This document shows positions 6,939 through 15,425 of a stretch of DNA of 31,656 bases, one piece after another. A program made the translations under genes and the position numbers. Source of the DNA: JAVWMQ01 sp036637375. Lineage in GTDB: Bacteria; Bacillota; Clostridia; Peptostreptococcales; Anaerovoracaceae. The stretch covers positions 1-31,656 of the forward strand of contig JAVWMQ010000022.1 in assembly GCA_036637375.1 (NCBI GenBank). Direction: 5' to 3'. The notes beneath the pieces are model-generated. The model saw nothing but the letters and a program-made list of their open reading frames with translations. It was not told the DNA's origin and did no database searches. Within the stretch, counting starts at the first letter, position 1. Every line of letters starts with the position of its first letter.

Positions 6939-9137
6939 CTACAGTTTTTTGAGAGGAGCAACATCTAGAGATAATTTCTTAATACCAACAGATGCAAACA
7001 TTATACTTGCAACTTTACCATCTGTCGAAATCACTGTACCTTCTCCAAATTTTTTGTGAGAAACTTTGTCCCCCTGACTGAAGTTTTCCTTCGGCATAAC
7101 CTTTTTGACTTCTTGTCTCGCTGCCTTGTATTGATTAAATGGTTTATAACTAGTTTCTTTACTAAATCCATCAAATGAACGTGCTTCACCTAGTTTAACT
7201 TCATTTTTCTTCTGATAAACACCATCTCCATCAAGTAGTTTTGGATCAAGCTCCCTCATAAACTGAGATTCTCTCGTATAGCTCCCTTTACCAAATATCA
7301 TTCTGTAATTTGCACTTGTAAGGCACAATCTTTCCTTTGCTCTCGTCATTCCAACATAGCAAAGTCTTCTTTCCTCCTCAAGTCCATTAGGTTCTTCCAT
7401 TGATCTCCATCCTGGGAACAGACCATCCTCCATTCCTGGTATAAATACAAACGGGAATTCCAACCCCTTTGCACTATGCATAGTCATTAATGAAACAGCA
7501 TTTTCACTTGTATTGTGATTATCAATATCTGACATAAGTGCTATTTTTTCAAGAAATTCCGATAGTGATAATTCTCCGTCTTTTTCAAAATCAATTATTA
7601 CCGATTCAAATTCGTACAAGTTTTCAATTCGACCTTCCGCCTCAATATTATTTGCATCTTCCAATGCCTTTAAGTATCCTGTATCTCGCAAAAGTCCTTT
7701 ATAAATATCTGATACACCTAAGTTCTCTCTCTCATCATGGTATTTCCTTATGGCATCAACTAGCTCAATAACACCCTTGCTAGCTTTTTGGGACAAAGAT
7801 TCAACAATATCTTCATCTGTTAATACGTCAAAGAAGCTGCAATTTCTAACTTTAGCTAAAGCTTGCAGTTTGTCTACAGTAACACCACCAATACCTCTCT
7901 TTGGAGAATTAATTATTCTAGTAAGCGCTAAATCATCAGCTGGGTTTGCCACCAATCTCATGTATGATACTATGTCCTTGATTTCTTTTCTATCGTAATA
8001 TCTTGTACCGCCAACTACTCTATACGGAATATCACGCCTTGATAACGCTTCCTCAAAAGTTCTCGACTGTGAATTTGTTCTATACAAAATTGCAAAATCC
8101 TTGTAGTCACAATTTGGTCCTTTTAGCCTATCAATTTCTTGTGCAATATAGTAAGCTTCCATCTTTTCATCATCTGCCCTATGGTAAACTATTTTTTTGC
8201 CATCTTCGGCGTCTGTCCATAGTTTCTTGTCTTTTCGTTCTCTGTTGTTTTCAATTACACTATGTGCAGCTGCCAAAATATTCTTTGTAGATCTATAATT
8301 TTGCTCTAGCTTAATTACTGTTGCACCTTTAAAGTCTTTTTCAAAGTTTAATATATTGCTAATATCAGCTCCACGCCACTGATAAATACACTGATCATCA
8401 TCACCTACTACACATAGATTTTTGTTTTTTTCTGCAAGCATTTGTATGAATTTATACTGAATTTTATTTGTATCTTGATATTCGTCAACCATTATATACT
8501 GAAACCTGTTTTGATATTTAAGTAAAACCTCTTCATCTCGTTCAAACAATCTAACTGTGTTTAGAAGTAAATCATCAAAATCCATAGCATTATTCTTTTT
8601 TAATATTCTTTCATAGCTTTCAAAAACTCTTGAAATAATATCTCCCTTAAATGTATCTCCAAATTTAACTCTATATTTTTGGGGTGTAAGTTCTTCTTCT
8701 TTAGCTTTACTAATACTGCTCAAAAGCATTTGAACTGGGAATTTCTTTTCATCAAGGCCTTCTTCTTTGATAATTGATTTCATTACTGCTTTTTGATCCA
8801 CAGGATCGTATACAACAAAAGAACTGGTGTAATTTAATACCTCAGCATTTTGTCTAAGTATTCTAAGACATGCAGCATGAAAAGTCATAATCCACATATT
8901 CACTTGAGACTCAAGTAATGATTCAACCCTTTCCCTCATCTCATTTGCTGCTTTGTTTGTAAAAGTAACAGCCAAAATATTATATGGATTAACACCCATA
9001 CCTTTGACTAAATGGGCAATGCGCCTTGTCATTGTACTTGTCTTGCCACTTCCTGCTCCTGCCAAAATTAATAGCGGACCTTCTGTTTTTAGGGCAGCTT
9101 CACGCTGCTTTTCATTTAAATTATTTAAGTATTCCAT
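6939..9137 (-). CDS. pcrA: ATP-dependent DNA helicase PcrA/UvrD
   Basis: A 732-residue superfamily 1A 3'-5' helicase for repair and for clearing RecA or stalled polymerases. Visible motifs: Q motif region LNEKQREA, Walker A AGAGSGKT (26-33), TFTNKAANEM (Ia), DEYQDTN (II), GDDDQCIYQWRGA (III), QNYRS (IV), TMHSAKGLEF (V) and VGMTRAKERL (VI). The C-terminal GDKVSHKKFGEGTVIS is the PcrA tail that binds RNA polymerase in Bacillus. The start matches the family (MxxLNxLNxxQREA), yet there is no Shine-Dalgarno sequence before ATG; the upstream ATTTTA block at 9145-9150 reads as a -10 only 7 bases from the start, suggesting a leaderless transcript. ligA follows after 9 bases. Confidence 0.97.
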   Translation of the reverse strand: MEYLNNLNEKQREAALKTEGPLLILAGAGSGKTSTMTRRIAHLVKGMGVNPYNILAVTFTNKAANEMRERVESLLESQVNMWIMTFHAACLRILRQNAEVLNYTSSFVVYDPVDQKAVMKSIIKEEGLDEKKFPVQMLLSSISKAKEEELTPQKYRVKFGDTFKGDIISRVFESYERILKKNNAMDFDDLLLNTVRLFERDEEVLLKYQNRFQYIMVDEYQDTNKIQYKFIQMLAEKNKNLCVVGDDDQCIYQWRGADISNILNFEKDFKGATVIKLEQNYRSTKNILAAAHSVIENNRERKDKKLWTDAEDGKKIVYHRADDEKMEAYYIAQEIDRLKGPNCDYKDFAILYRTNSQSRTFEEALSRRDIPYRVVGGTRYYDRKEIKDIVSYMRLVANPADDLALTRIINSPKRGIGGVTVDKLQALAKVRNCSFFDVLTDEDIVESLSQKASKGVIELVDAIRKYHDERENLGVSDIYKGLLRDTGYLKALEDANNIEAEGRIENLYEFESVIIDFEKDGELSLSEFLEKIALMSDIDNHNTSENAVSLMTMHSAKGLEFPFVFIPGMEDGLFPGWRSMEEPNGLEEERRLCYVGMTRAKERLCLTSANYRMIFGKGSYTRESQFMRELDPKLLDGDGVYQKKNEVKLGEARSFDGFSKETSYKPFNQYKAARQEVKKVMPKENFSQGDKVSHKKFGEGTVISTDGKVASIMFASVGIKKLSLDVAPLKKL

Positions 9138-9144
9138 AGTTTAC

Positions 9145-9150
9145 ATTTTA
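9145..9150 (-). promoter_or_regulatory. Possible -10 for a leaderless pcrA transcript
   Basis: TAAAAT on the minus strand is separated from the pcrA ATG by the 7 bases GTAAACT, placing the start of transcription at the start codon. The -35 is weak (TTGTTT at 9167-9172, 16-base spacer) and lies inside the preceding terminator hairpin. Confidence 0.4.
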
Positions 9151-9154
9151 ACAT

Positions 9155-9195
9155 AAAAGCGTCAAAAAACAAAAACTCATTTTGTTTTTGGCGCT
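9155..9195 (-). terminator. Terminator between the HutD-like gene and pcrA
   Basis: On the minus strand AGCGCCAAAAACAAAA and TTTTGTTTTTTGACGCT form a long near-perfect stem with a short loop (TGAGT-type) and are followed by TTT. It separates the regulator operon from pcrA. Confidence 0.75.
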
Positions 9196-9206
9196 CTACA
9201 TTTCTC

Positions 9207-10274
9207 CTATTCTTCATCAATATATTTATTTCTACCTGAAATTTTATATTTCTTTAATATTCTTTCAACTCTTTCATTTTCATCGCCATCTTCCTTTGCA
9301 AGAGCTATTTCTATCTCAGTCATTTCACTATATTTTTTTAAGTGCGCTTTGACAGGTTTTGGCAAAAATCTAAGATAAATTAACGGTGTTACAACGAATA
9401 TATCCGCTATCATCCACACAATCAATAGTGCTATAACCACCTTAGTTTCTAAAATACCCATTCCTACAAATGATATTAACACTACTCCTAGCAAAAAAAC
9501 AATATATGGAATATAAAATCGCTCTACCTTATCTATGGCCTTTCTCAATGTCTTATCTCTAAACTCATCTTTTAGACTTTTAAAAATAAAGTTCGCACCC
9601 CTAAAGTTAGTTGTAGACAGTTTTAATGCACAAATAAAATCTTCGTATGTTGCTTTTGTCTTAACTTCCTTTTGTTCTTGGTATTCCTCGTTATATGCAA
9701 TATCACTTCTAATTATCTTTGCTTCACCTAGAATTTCAATATCAAATTCCTCTCCTGCAAGATAGGTTATAATTAACTGATTGCCTTCTTCCATTAATGT
9801 TTTTTGCCCATTTACATTAATTACTGCATAACCTTCACTTATATAATAGCCTTCCACATATTGATCGAATTCATCTACCTCAACTCTATTGGTCTCTTTC
9901 TTGTTGCCGCTAACCTGAACAAAGGTAAGTTTACCTTTGTTTCCTTTTTTGATCATCAAATTATAGTCAATGATTTTACCTTGACTGTTTGTTGTGTCGC
10001 CACCATCAAATTCACAGCACTCAAACTCAGACAAATAAATTTCTTCTTTATCTCCTATTGAAAGTCTTACATCGCCTTTTTGAACCATCAAGAATCTATC
10101 ATATGCTGGTAATTCTGTAAAAATGCTATTTTCATCAGTTACCGTTGCGCTACTTAATCTCCACAAAAAGTTACGCTCGCTATATGACGATGTTTTGGGA
10201 TATATTTCAATTTCTTTTGTAATTCCACCAGACCAAGTCGCCTCTCTATGCGTACTTAGTAGTTTTATTTGCAT
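9207..10274 (-). CDS. HutD/Ves-like cupin fused to a two-helix membrane domain
   Basis: A 355-residue protein. Residues 1-195 resemble the HutD/Ves family (WSGGITKEI near 14, FLWRLSSATV near 37, a bicupin-like small-molecule-binding fold whose true function is unsettled). HutD proteins are usually about 190 residues; here about 160 residues are added. Residues 254-275 and 278-302 are two hydrophobic helices, and 310-355 is a charged cytoplasmic tail (GDENERVERILKKYKISGRNK). The GAGGAG SD lies 7 bases before ATG. It follows the sigma-54 activator gene by 25 bases, so it is in that gene's transcript. No other hut gene is present, so histidine use is not implied. A membrane-tethered ligand sensor or modulator for the neighbouring regulator is a guess. 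Confidence 0.7.
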   Translation of the reverse strand: MQIKLLSTHREATWSGGITKEIEIYPKTSSYSERNFLWRLSSATVTDENSIFTELPAYDRFLMVQKGDVRLSIGDKEEIYLSEFECCEFDGGDTTNSQGKIIDYNLMIKKGNKGKLTFVQVSGNKKETNRVEVDEFDQYVEGYYISEGYAVINVNGQKTLMEEGNQLIITYLAGEEFDIEILGEAKIIRSDIAYNEEYQEQKEVKTKATYEDFICALKLSTTNFRGANFIFKSLKDEFRDKTLRKAIDKVERFYIPYIVFLLGVVLISFVGMGILETKVVIALLIVWMIADIFVVTPLIYLRFLPKPVKAHLKKYSEMTEIEIALAKEDGDENERVERILKKYKISGRNKYIDEE

Positions 10275-10299
10275 ATCTCTTCTCCTCTTAAATATACGA

Positions 10300-11973
10300 C
10301 TATTTCTTGTATTTCCTTATCTTATTTGATACTGTTGGTTGGCTAACACCAAGCTCTTCTGCAACCCTTGTTGTTGTGCCGTATTTTTTGTATGCTTCAA
10401 GAATTACTTGTTCCTCAACCTCTGCTAAAATTTGTTTTAATGTTTTTGCAGAATCTGGTAATGTATAAGGCTTTTGATTTGATTTAAGGAAATACGGTAA
10501 ATCTTCCATTTCTATTACATAACCCTCTGCCGTTAGTAGAATTCTCTCTACTAGATTTTCTAGTTCTCTAATATTCCCCGGCCAATTGTAGTTTTCTAGG
10601 CAAGACATTGCATCATTTGTAAATGTATGACTTACTTGATACTTTTGCTTATAAATATCTGCAAAATGCATGATTAAAGGGAATATATCTTCCTTTCGTT
10701 CCCTTAGTGGTGGAATATGCATAGATAAAACATTTAATCTATAATACAAATCCTCCCTAAATGTACCATCCTTTATCATTGCCTTTGCATCTTTGTTTGT
10801 TGCTGCAATTAGTCTAAAGTCTACCTTTTTTTCTTTAACGCCACCAACTCTTGTTATCTTTTTTTCTTGAATTGCTTTTAAAAGTTTCACTTGCATATGA
10901 AGTGGCAATTCGCATATTTCATCAAGGAACAGTGTTCCCTTGTTAGCCATCTCAATCAATCCAGCCTTGCCGCCTGAATCCGCACCAGTAAATGCGCCTT
11001 TTTCGTACCCAAACAACTCCGATTCCATTAAATTCTCAGGAATTGCACCACAGTTAATCGCTACAATTGTTTCTGTCGCTCTTGGACTCATAGCATGGAT
11101 TAGTTCAGCAAAAACATTCTTACCGACTCCAGATTCACCTGTTATAAACACATTTGCATCAAATTTAGCAACCTTACCTGCCATTTCCTTTAAATCTTTA
11201 AGTTGTTTACTTACCCCAATCACGTTGATTTGCTGCCTATTTTCAATATCCAATATATCTGTTTTACTTAGATTGTCATTATAATAAGCATGGATTTCTT
11301 TTAATGAATTATATTCATTCTCAAGATTACTATATTCATTAATATTCTTTGTGTAACTTATTACCTTGTGGACCTCATTATCAGCATTGAATATAGGAAT
11401 ACTCGTACACATTACATATTCACCGCCTAAAGTATGTTGCAAAGCTGTTGCCTTTTCTTTAGTTCTAAATGCAAGCGCAGATATACATGGGTTAAAAATC
11501 TTCTGTTTCTCTATATCGTATATGGATTTACCTATAACTTCATCAGATGAAATGTTATAAACTCTTTCAAAATCAGGCATTACTCTTTCAACTATACCGT
11601 CCTTATTTATGATAGTGAAATCTCCATATATTGTTTCAAGCATCTTTAGATAATATTCTTCTGTTGCATTATCATTTTTATCAATAAAAAAGATATTGTC
11701 AAAATAGTTTGGAGTCAAAAATGAAATGACAATTTCTTGTTCATTTCCAGTTGGTGTGCTTACAACTATATAATTCTCATCTCCTACAAACACCTGTTTA
11801 GCCCTTGGCATTTGATTTTTATTGTTACACAAAAATAGAGCGACTTCTTCCACTTCTAGCCTTAAATCCCCAGTTAGCTCGTTTGTTTTAAATAATTCTT
11901 TAAACTTGCTATTTAGTAAATATTCTTTTGTTTCCAGATTATAAACCACAACAGGTATGTTAAATTTATCCAT
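10300..11973 (-). CDS. Sigma-54-dependent transcriptional activator (PAS, AAA+, HTH)
   Basis: A 557-residue enhancer-binding protein. Residues 1-95 look like a small PAS-like sensor, and 107-215 form a PAS domain (FTIINKDGIVERVMPDFERVYN...EVIGKSIYDIE). The AAA+ core (about 250-480) has Walker A GESGVGKN (279-286, with N in place of the usual E), the sigma-54 contact loop GAFTGA (326-331), Walker B TLFLDEI (347-353) and R-finger region FREDLYYRL (405-413). The C-terminus (512-557) is a TyrR/Fis-like HTH (TTTRVAEELGVSQPTVSNKIRKYK). There is no receiver domain, so it probably senses a small molecule. It lies beside two operons with -24/-12 promoters, making it the likely activator of GABA fermentation. 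GAGGGG lies 5 bases before ATG. Confidence 0.93.
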   Translation of the reverse strand: MDKFNIPVVVYNLETKEYLLNSKFKELFKTNELTGDLRLEVEEVALFLCNNKNQMPRAKQVFVGDENYIVVSTPTGNEQEIVISFLTPNYFDNIFFIDKNDNATEEYYLKMLETIYGDFTIINKDGIVERVMPDFERVYNISSDEVIGKSIYDIEKQKIFNPCISALAFRTKEKATALQHTLGGEYVMCTSIPIFNADNEVHKVISYTKNINEYSNLENEYNSLKEIHAYYNDNLSKTDILDIENRQQINVIGVSKQLKDLKEMAGKVAKFDANVFITGESGVGKNVFAELIHAMSPRATETIVAINCGAIPENLMESELFGYEKGAFTGADSGGKAGLIEMANKGTLFLDEICELPLHMQVKLLKAIQEKKITRVGGVKEKKVDFRLIAATNKDAKAMIKDGTFREDLYYRLNVLSMHIPPLRERKEDIFPLIMHFADIYKQKYQVSHTFTNDAMSCLENYNWPGNIRELENLVERILLTAEGYVIEMEDLPYFLKSNQKPYTLPDSAKTLKQILAEVEEQVILEAYKKYGTTTRVAEELGVSQPTVSNKIRKYKK

Positions 11974-12019
11974 GCTTGCCCCTCTTCATTAAAGTTTACT
12001 TGTTATTTTTTACCAATTA

Positions 12020-12048
12020 ATTATACCTTCTTTTAATTCTTTTTACAA
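12020..12048 (-). promoter_or_regulatory. Sigma-A promoter of the activator operon
   Basis: On the minus strand TTGTAA (12043-12048) and TATAAT (12020-12025) are 17 bases apart. The -10 is perfect and the -35 is 4 of 6. Transcription would start near 12013, about 40 bases before the regulator ATG. The activator thus does not depend on sigma-54 itself. Confidence 0.7.
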
Positions 12049-12057
12049 TAGACTTAA

Positions 12058-12101
12058 CCAAACAAATAGAGCATACTTTAAATTAATTAAAGTATGCTCT
12101 A
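12058..12101 (-). terminator. Terminator of the abfD-abfT operon
   Basis: TAGAGCATACTTTAA (12067-12081) and TTAAAGTATGCTCTA (12087-12101) form a perfect 15-bp stem with a 5-base loop. On the minus strand it is followed by TTTGTTTGG. The 90 bases between it and the abfT stop hold only AT-rich sequence. Confidence 0.82.
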
Positions 12102-12191
12102 ACTTACGATTATATTACTTACATTATTACATTATTTTGGTATATATTTATTAAATCGTGCTATTTAACATATATATTTTTTACTTATAGT

Positions 12192-13508
12192 TTAATATTC
12201 AATATTAAACCTTTCCTTAAAGTCTTGCTTTAATTTTTCTCTAAATTCAGGATGAGCAATATTGATTAACTGTCTTGCTCTATCGTGCAAACTCTTGCCC
12301 TTCATTCTTGCAACACCATATTCTGTTACGATATAATCAGCATCGCATCTAGATGTAGTTATTGCTGCTCCATGATCAACAAAAGGAACAATTTTAGATA
12401 TTAATGATCCGTCCTTTTGTTTAGTTACAGATGGCATTGCGATAATTGCCTTACCCTTACCATCATGAGTCATAGCTGCGCCTCTAACGAAGTCAACCTG
12501 ACCACCTACACCTGAAATCTGTTTAGTTCCAATACACTCTGATACAATTTGTCCCATAAAATCTACTTGCACACACGCATTGATGCACACTAGATTATTT
12601 GACTTAGCTACTACTTCTGGACTATTTACATAGTCAACAGTTCTAAGCTCAACTGCTGGATTATTATTTGCGAAATCATATAATTTCTTAGTTCCCATTA
12701 AGAATGTAACTATCATTTTGTCTTTGTCTATTGCTTTTTTTGAACAGTTAATTACACCTTTGTTATAAAGGTCTACAACACCATCTGAAATCATTTCAGA
12801 ATGAATACCAAGGTCTTTTTTGTCTCCCAACTGTGATAATACAGCATCTGGTATTGCACCAATTCCAAGCTGAAGTGTATCTCCATCTTCTATTAATGAT
12901 GCACAATTCTTGCCTATTGCTTCTTCTATTTCACCGATAACTGGTGGCTTGATTTCAAATAATGGATGTGAATTTTCTACTATTGCATCAAACTTGCTGA
13001 TATGAACAAAAGTATCTCCATTTACAACTGGAACCTGATCATTTACTTCTGCTAGAACGACTCTTGCTGACTCAATTCCTTGCATTGTATAATCAGACGA
13101 AACTCCCACTGAACACATTCCATTTTCATCAGGTGTTGAAACTGATACCATCATTACGTCTACATGAAAAATGTCTTCTCTAATAAATGATGGAACTTGA
13201 TGAAAGAACACCGGTACAAATTCACCATGTCCTTGCTCTAAAGATTTTCTAGTACTTGGGCTTGTAAACCATCCCTCAAATGTGAAGTGTTCTTTGTTTT
13301 CAGGTAAAGAATATTCTCCTTTGCCAAGGGTAACCATATGTGAAATCGTAACATTTTTGTAAAGTTCCTTTGATTCCACCATTGCATTTACTATGCTTAC
13401 AGGTTCCGCAACCGCATGGGCAAATAATACTCTATCTCCTGATTTAATTAATTTAACCGCTTCCAAAGCAGTACAAAGTTTTTGGTTATATATTTCTCTA
13501 AAGCTCAT
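12192..13508 (-). CDS. abfT: 4-hydroxybutyrate CoA-transferase
   Basis: A 438-residue class I CoA-transferase of the acetyl-CoA hydrolase/transferase family, moving CoA from acetyl-CoA or butyryl-CoA to 4-hydroxybutyrate. The catalytic glutamate is E238 in GIHSEMISDG, the same number reported for the C. aminobutyricum enzyme, and the length is the same. Other family features are GDTLQLGIGAIPDAV (209-223), the GVGGQVDFVRGA oxyanion and CoA loop, and the C-terminal VTEYGVARMKGKSLHDRARQLI. AAAGG lies 8 bases before ATG. It is the last gene of abfD-(Cys-rich)-abfT, 20 bases after the small gene. It acts in the cytosol just before AbfD. It is also called cat2; a broader acyl specificity cannot be excluded from sequence. 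Confidence 0.95.
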   Translation of the reverse strand: MSFREIYNQKLCTALEAVKLIKSGDRVLFAHAVAEPVSIVNAMVESKELYKNVTISHMVTLGKGEYSLPENKEHFTFEGWFTSPSTRKSLEQGHGEFVPVFFHQVPSFIREDIFHVDVMMVSVSTPDENGMCSVGVSSDYTMQGIESARVVLAEVNDQVPVVNGDTFVHISKFDAIVENSHPLFEIKPPVIGEIEEAIGKNCASLIEDGDTLQLGIGAIPDAVLSQLGDKKDLGIHSEMISDGVVDLYNKGVINCSKKAIDKDKMIVTFLMGTKKLYDFANNNPAVELRTVDYVNSPEVVAKSNNLVCINACVQVDFMGQIVSECIGTKQISGVGGQVDFVRGAAMTHDGKGKAIIAMPSVTKQKDGSLISKIVPFVDHGAAITTSRCDADYIVTEYGVARMKGKSLHDRARQLINIAHPEFREKLKQDFKERFNIEY

Positions 13509-13528
13509 AGTATTACCTTTCTACTCTC

Positions 13529-13795
13529 TCAATCCTTAACCTTAATGGTCTTTATTAACTCATCAATCTGCTCTTCACTAAAAATTTTGTGAACCTGTTT
13601 TTTGACAATAATGTCATCAATATTTGCACAACAATTCGTGCACCCACAAATTACAATCAAATCATCACAATGAACATTTTCATGTGCTAGAATAAAATTA
13701 CTAAGAGGGTTTTGCGCCAATAAATTGTTATATGCCTTTTTTCTATCGTATCTAGGATTACATCCACCACAAAATTTGATTCCATATGTAAGCAA
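13529..13795 (-). CDS. Small cysteine-rich protein between abfD and abfT
   Basis: An 88-residue protein, function not recognised with certainty. The open frame reaches back to ATG at 13852, but that ATG lies inside a hairpin with no SD. TTG at 13795 has GGAGG (13803-13807) 7 bases upstream and gives MLTYGIKFCGGCNPRYDR as N-terminus, so I use it. It has seven cysteines: C9 and C12 in FCGGCNPRYDR, C43, and C50, C52, C55 and C56 in the cluster ICGCTNCC. This suggests a metal or Fe-S site, or disulphide chemistry. The C-terminal 20 residues are helical and charged. There is no signal peptide or membrane segment. Its place between the genes of consecutive enzymes points to a role with AbfD or AbfT, for example cofactor delivery or redox protection; this is inference only. 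Confidence 0.75.
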   Translation of the reverse strand: MLTYGIKFCGGCNPRYDRKKAYNNLLAQNPLSNFILAHENVHCDDLIVICGCTNCCANIDDIIVKKQVHKIFSEEQIDELIKTIKVKD

Positions 13796-13824
13796 ATCAA
13801 TACCTCCATTAAAATTAAATACTA

Positions 13825-13849
13825 TGCGCCACACCAACAGTATGGCGCA
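13825..13849 (-). other. Intercistronic hairpin after abfD
   Basis: TGCGCCA (13825-13831) and TGGCGCA (13843-13849) form a GC-rich 7-bp stem extended by two inner pairs. No U tract follows, so it is unlikely to be a full terminator. It lies 12 bases after the abfD stop and may protect or process the abfD part of the mRNA, raising AbfD over the downstream genes. Confidence 0.6.
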
Positions 13850-13861
13850 CAAGATTAACTC

Positions 13862-15334
13862 TTATTTAATGCCTGCAATTTTCTTTGCAAGTTCTTTTTT
13901 CATTTCTAAGTTACCCTGACGAGCAATCATAATTCTCTGAGCCTGAGGTGAACCTGCACCGTGCATAGATTCAGTTCTGTAACCTACTGCTGATGATCCA
14001 AGACATATGTTTTCTAAGAATCTTAGAATTCTCATTCTTTCTTCTGTTGTACAAGTTGGAGAAGCTCCGAAGTACTTGTTGCAAACCTGTCCAATTGTTT
14101 CTCCGTCTTTACCTACTACTGTATCAGATTTAAAGTCAACTTCTGAAGGCATTGTAACCATTAATCCTCCAGCAATATCTTCAGCTAATCTAACGATTTC
14201 ATAAGGGAATCTTGTTACATTCTGCTTACAAACGTTTGCTAATAATAGATCAATCTGATAGTTTCCTGCTGCTGTCTGATGTCCTTCTGTTGAACATGCA
14301 ATACCACAACAGTATAGAGTTTCATTTAGATGAGTCATTTCAATTAGTTTATCTTTTACATGAGATGCTTTGTTTGCGCCATTGTAATCTGCAGCTACTG
14401 CAGCAGCACCAATTATAACGTCACCAACACCAACTTTACATCCGCCGTATGACTGTCTATGATATCCTGCAAATCTTTCAACTAACATACCTGCAAATTC
14501 AGTTTCTCCACAAAGGAATAGTCTATCATTTGGAATGAACACATCATCAAATACTACTAATGCTTCTTGTCCACCAAACTGCTTATTGCCAAGGTCAATG
14601 TCAGCGCCTTCTTCAAGCTTTCTTGTATCACAAGACTGTCTTCCGTAAATCATGTAAATGCCATCAACGTCTGAAGGGATTGCAAATGATACTGCATAAT
14701 CCTTATCGTCTGGTCCTAAAGCGATTGTAGGCATGATTAAATGTTCGTGAGAGTTAATTGAACCTGTCTGGTGGCATTTAGCTCCTCTAACAATAATTCC
14801 GTCTTCCTTAACTTCTTTGATTCTCAAGAATAGATCTGGATCTACCTGCTGACTTGGTGATTTGCTACGGTCACCCTTAGGGTCTGTCATTGCACCATCA
14901 ACAACTAAATCGTTTTCCTGAACAAATTTTAAATAGTTAACAAAGTTTTCATGGTATTTAGTTCCATGCGCCTGGTCTACTTCATATGTAGTTGAGAATA
15001 CTGCATTAAATGCATCCATTCCTACACATCTTTGGAAACAAGAAGCTGTCTTTTGTCCACATAGTCTCTGCATCTTAACTTTTTTCTTTAAATCTTCAGT
15101 GCTCTGATGTAGATGACCAAATCTATTGATAGTTTCTCCTGTAATACTTGATTTTGCTGTCATTAAATCAGCATACTCTGGATCTTGCGCCAAATCATAT
15201 GTTACTGCAATACAATTGATTGATGGTCTAATCATTGGATGATCAACCCAATTTTCAATCTTTTCGCCAAACATATAAACTCTTGTGTTTAGTTTTCTTA
15301 AGCTTTCAATATACTGTGCTCCTGTCATTAACAT
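13862..15334 (-). CDS. abfD: 4-hydroxybutyryl-CoA dehydratase / vinylacetyl-CoA isomerase
   Basis: A 490-residue FAD and [4Fe-4S] enzyme that dehydrates 4-hydroxybutyryl-CoA to crotonyl-CoA by a ketyl-radical route, and isomerises vinylacetyl-CoA. All four known cluster ligands of the C. aminobutyricum enzyme are at identical positions: C99, C103, H292 and C299, with Y296 also kept (YHRQSYGGC). The acyl-CoA dehydrogenase-like fold is seen in GAKCHQTGSINSHEH and VVFDDVFIPNDR. The length is identical to the reference. AAGGAG lies 7 bases before ATG. It is the first gene of the operon under the sigma-54 promoter at 15410-15425. It works as a homotetramer in the cytosol and is oxygen-sensitive. 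A 4-hydroxyphenylacetate hydroxylase-type flavoenzyme is ruled out by the Fe-S ligands. Confidence 0.97.
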   Translation of the reverse strand: MLMTGAQYIESLRKLNTRVYMFGEKIENWVDHPMIRPSINCIAVTYDLAQDPEYADLMTAKSSITGETINRFGHLHQSTEDLKKKVKMQRLCGQKTASCFQRCVGMDAFNAVFSTTYEVDQAHGTKYHENFVNYLKFVQENDLVVDGAMTDPKGDRSKSPSQQVDPDLFLRIKEVKEDGIIVRGAKCHQTGSINSHEHLIMPTIALGPDDKDYAVSFAIPSDVDGIYMIYGRQSCDTRKLEEGADIDLGNKQFGGQEALVVFDDVFIPNDRLFLCGETEFAGMLVERFAGYHRQSYGGCKVGVGDVIIGAAAVAADYNGANKASHVKDKLIEMTHLNETLYCCGIACSTEGHQTAAGNYQIDLLLANVCKQNVTRFPYEIVRLAEDIAGGLMVTMPSEVDFKSDTVVGKDGETIGQVCNKYFGASPTCTTEERMRILRFLENICLGSSAVGYRTESMHGAGSPQAQRIMIARQGNLEMKKELAKKIAGIK

Positions 15335-15373
15335 AATGTTACTCCTTTGGTTTTATAAGTTATAATAAAATGC

Positions 15374-15399
15374 GTGTAAATTTTATTTATTGTTTACAC
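15374..15399 (-). promoter_or_regulatory. 5'-terminal hairpin of the abfD mRNA
   Basis: GTGTAAA (15374-15380) and TTTACAC (15393-15399) form a 7-bp stem with a 12-base AT loop. Counting 12 bases from the -12 GC puts the predicted transcription start at about 15399, so the hairpin would begin at the first nucleotide. It could stabilise the mRNA 5' end or be a DNA operator. Confidence 0.5.
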
Positions 15400-15409
15400 C
15401 GAACAAAGA

Positions 15410-15425
15410 TGCAATTTTTGTGCCA
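15410..15425 (-). promoter_or_regulatory. Sigma-54 promoter of abfD operon
   Basis: On the minus strand TGGCAC-AAAAA-TTGCA matches the -24/-12 consensus (TGGCAC-N5-TTGCA) exactly, and GG and GC are 12 bases apart. It lies 11 bases after the upstream NifU-like gene's stop codon and 76 bases before the abfD ATG. Confidence 0.9.

Noticed and set aside
9207..10274. Histidine utilisation role from the HutD resemblance
   Set aside because: No hutH, hutU, hutI or hutG gene is in the window and HutD itself has no firm function.
13796..13852. N-terminal extension of the Cys-rich protein from ATG 13852
   Set aside because: It has no SD and is read through a GC-rich hairpin; TTG 13795 has GGAGG at proper distance.
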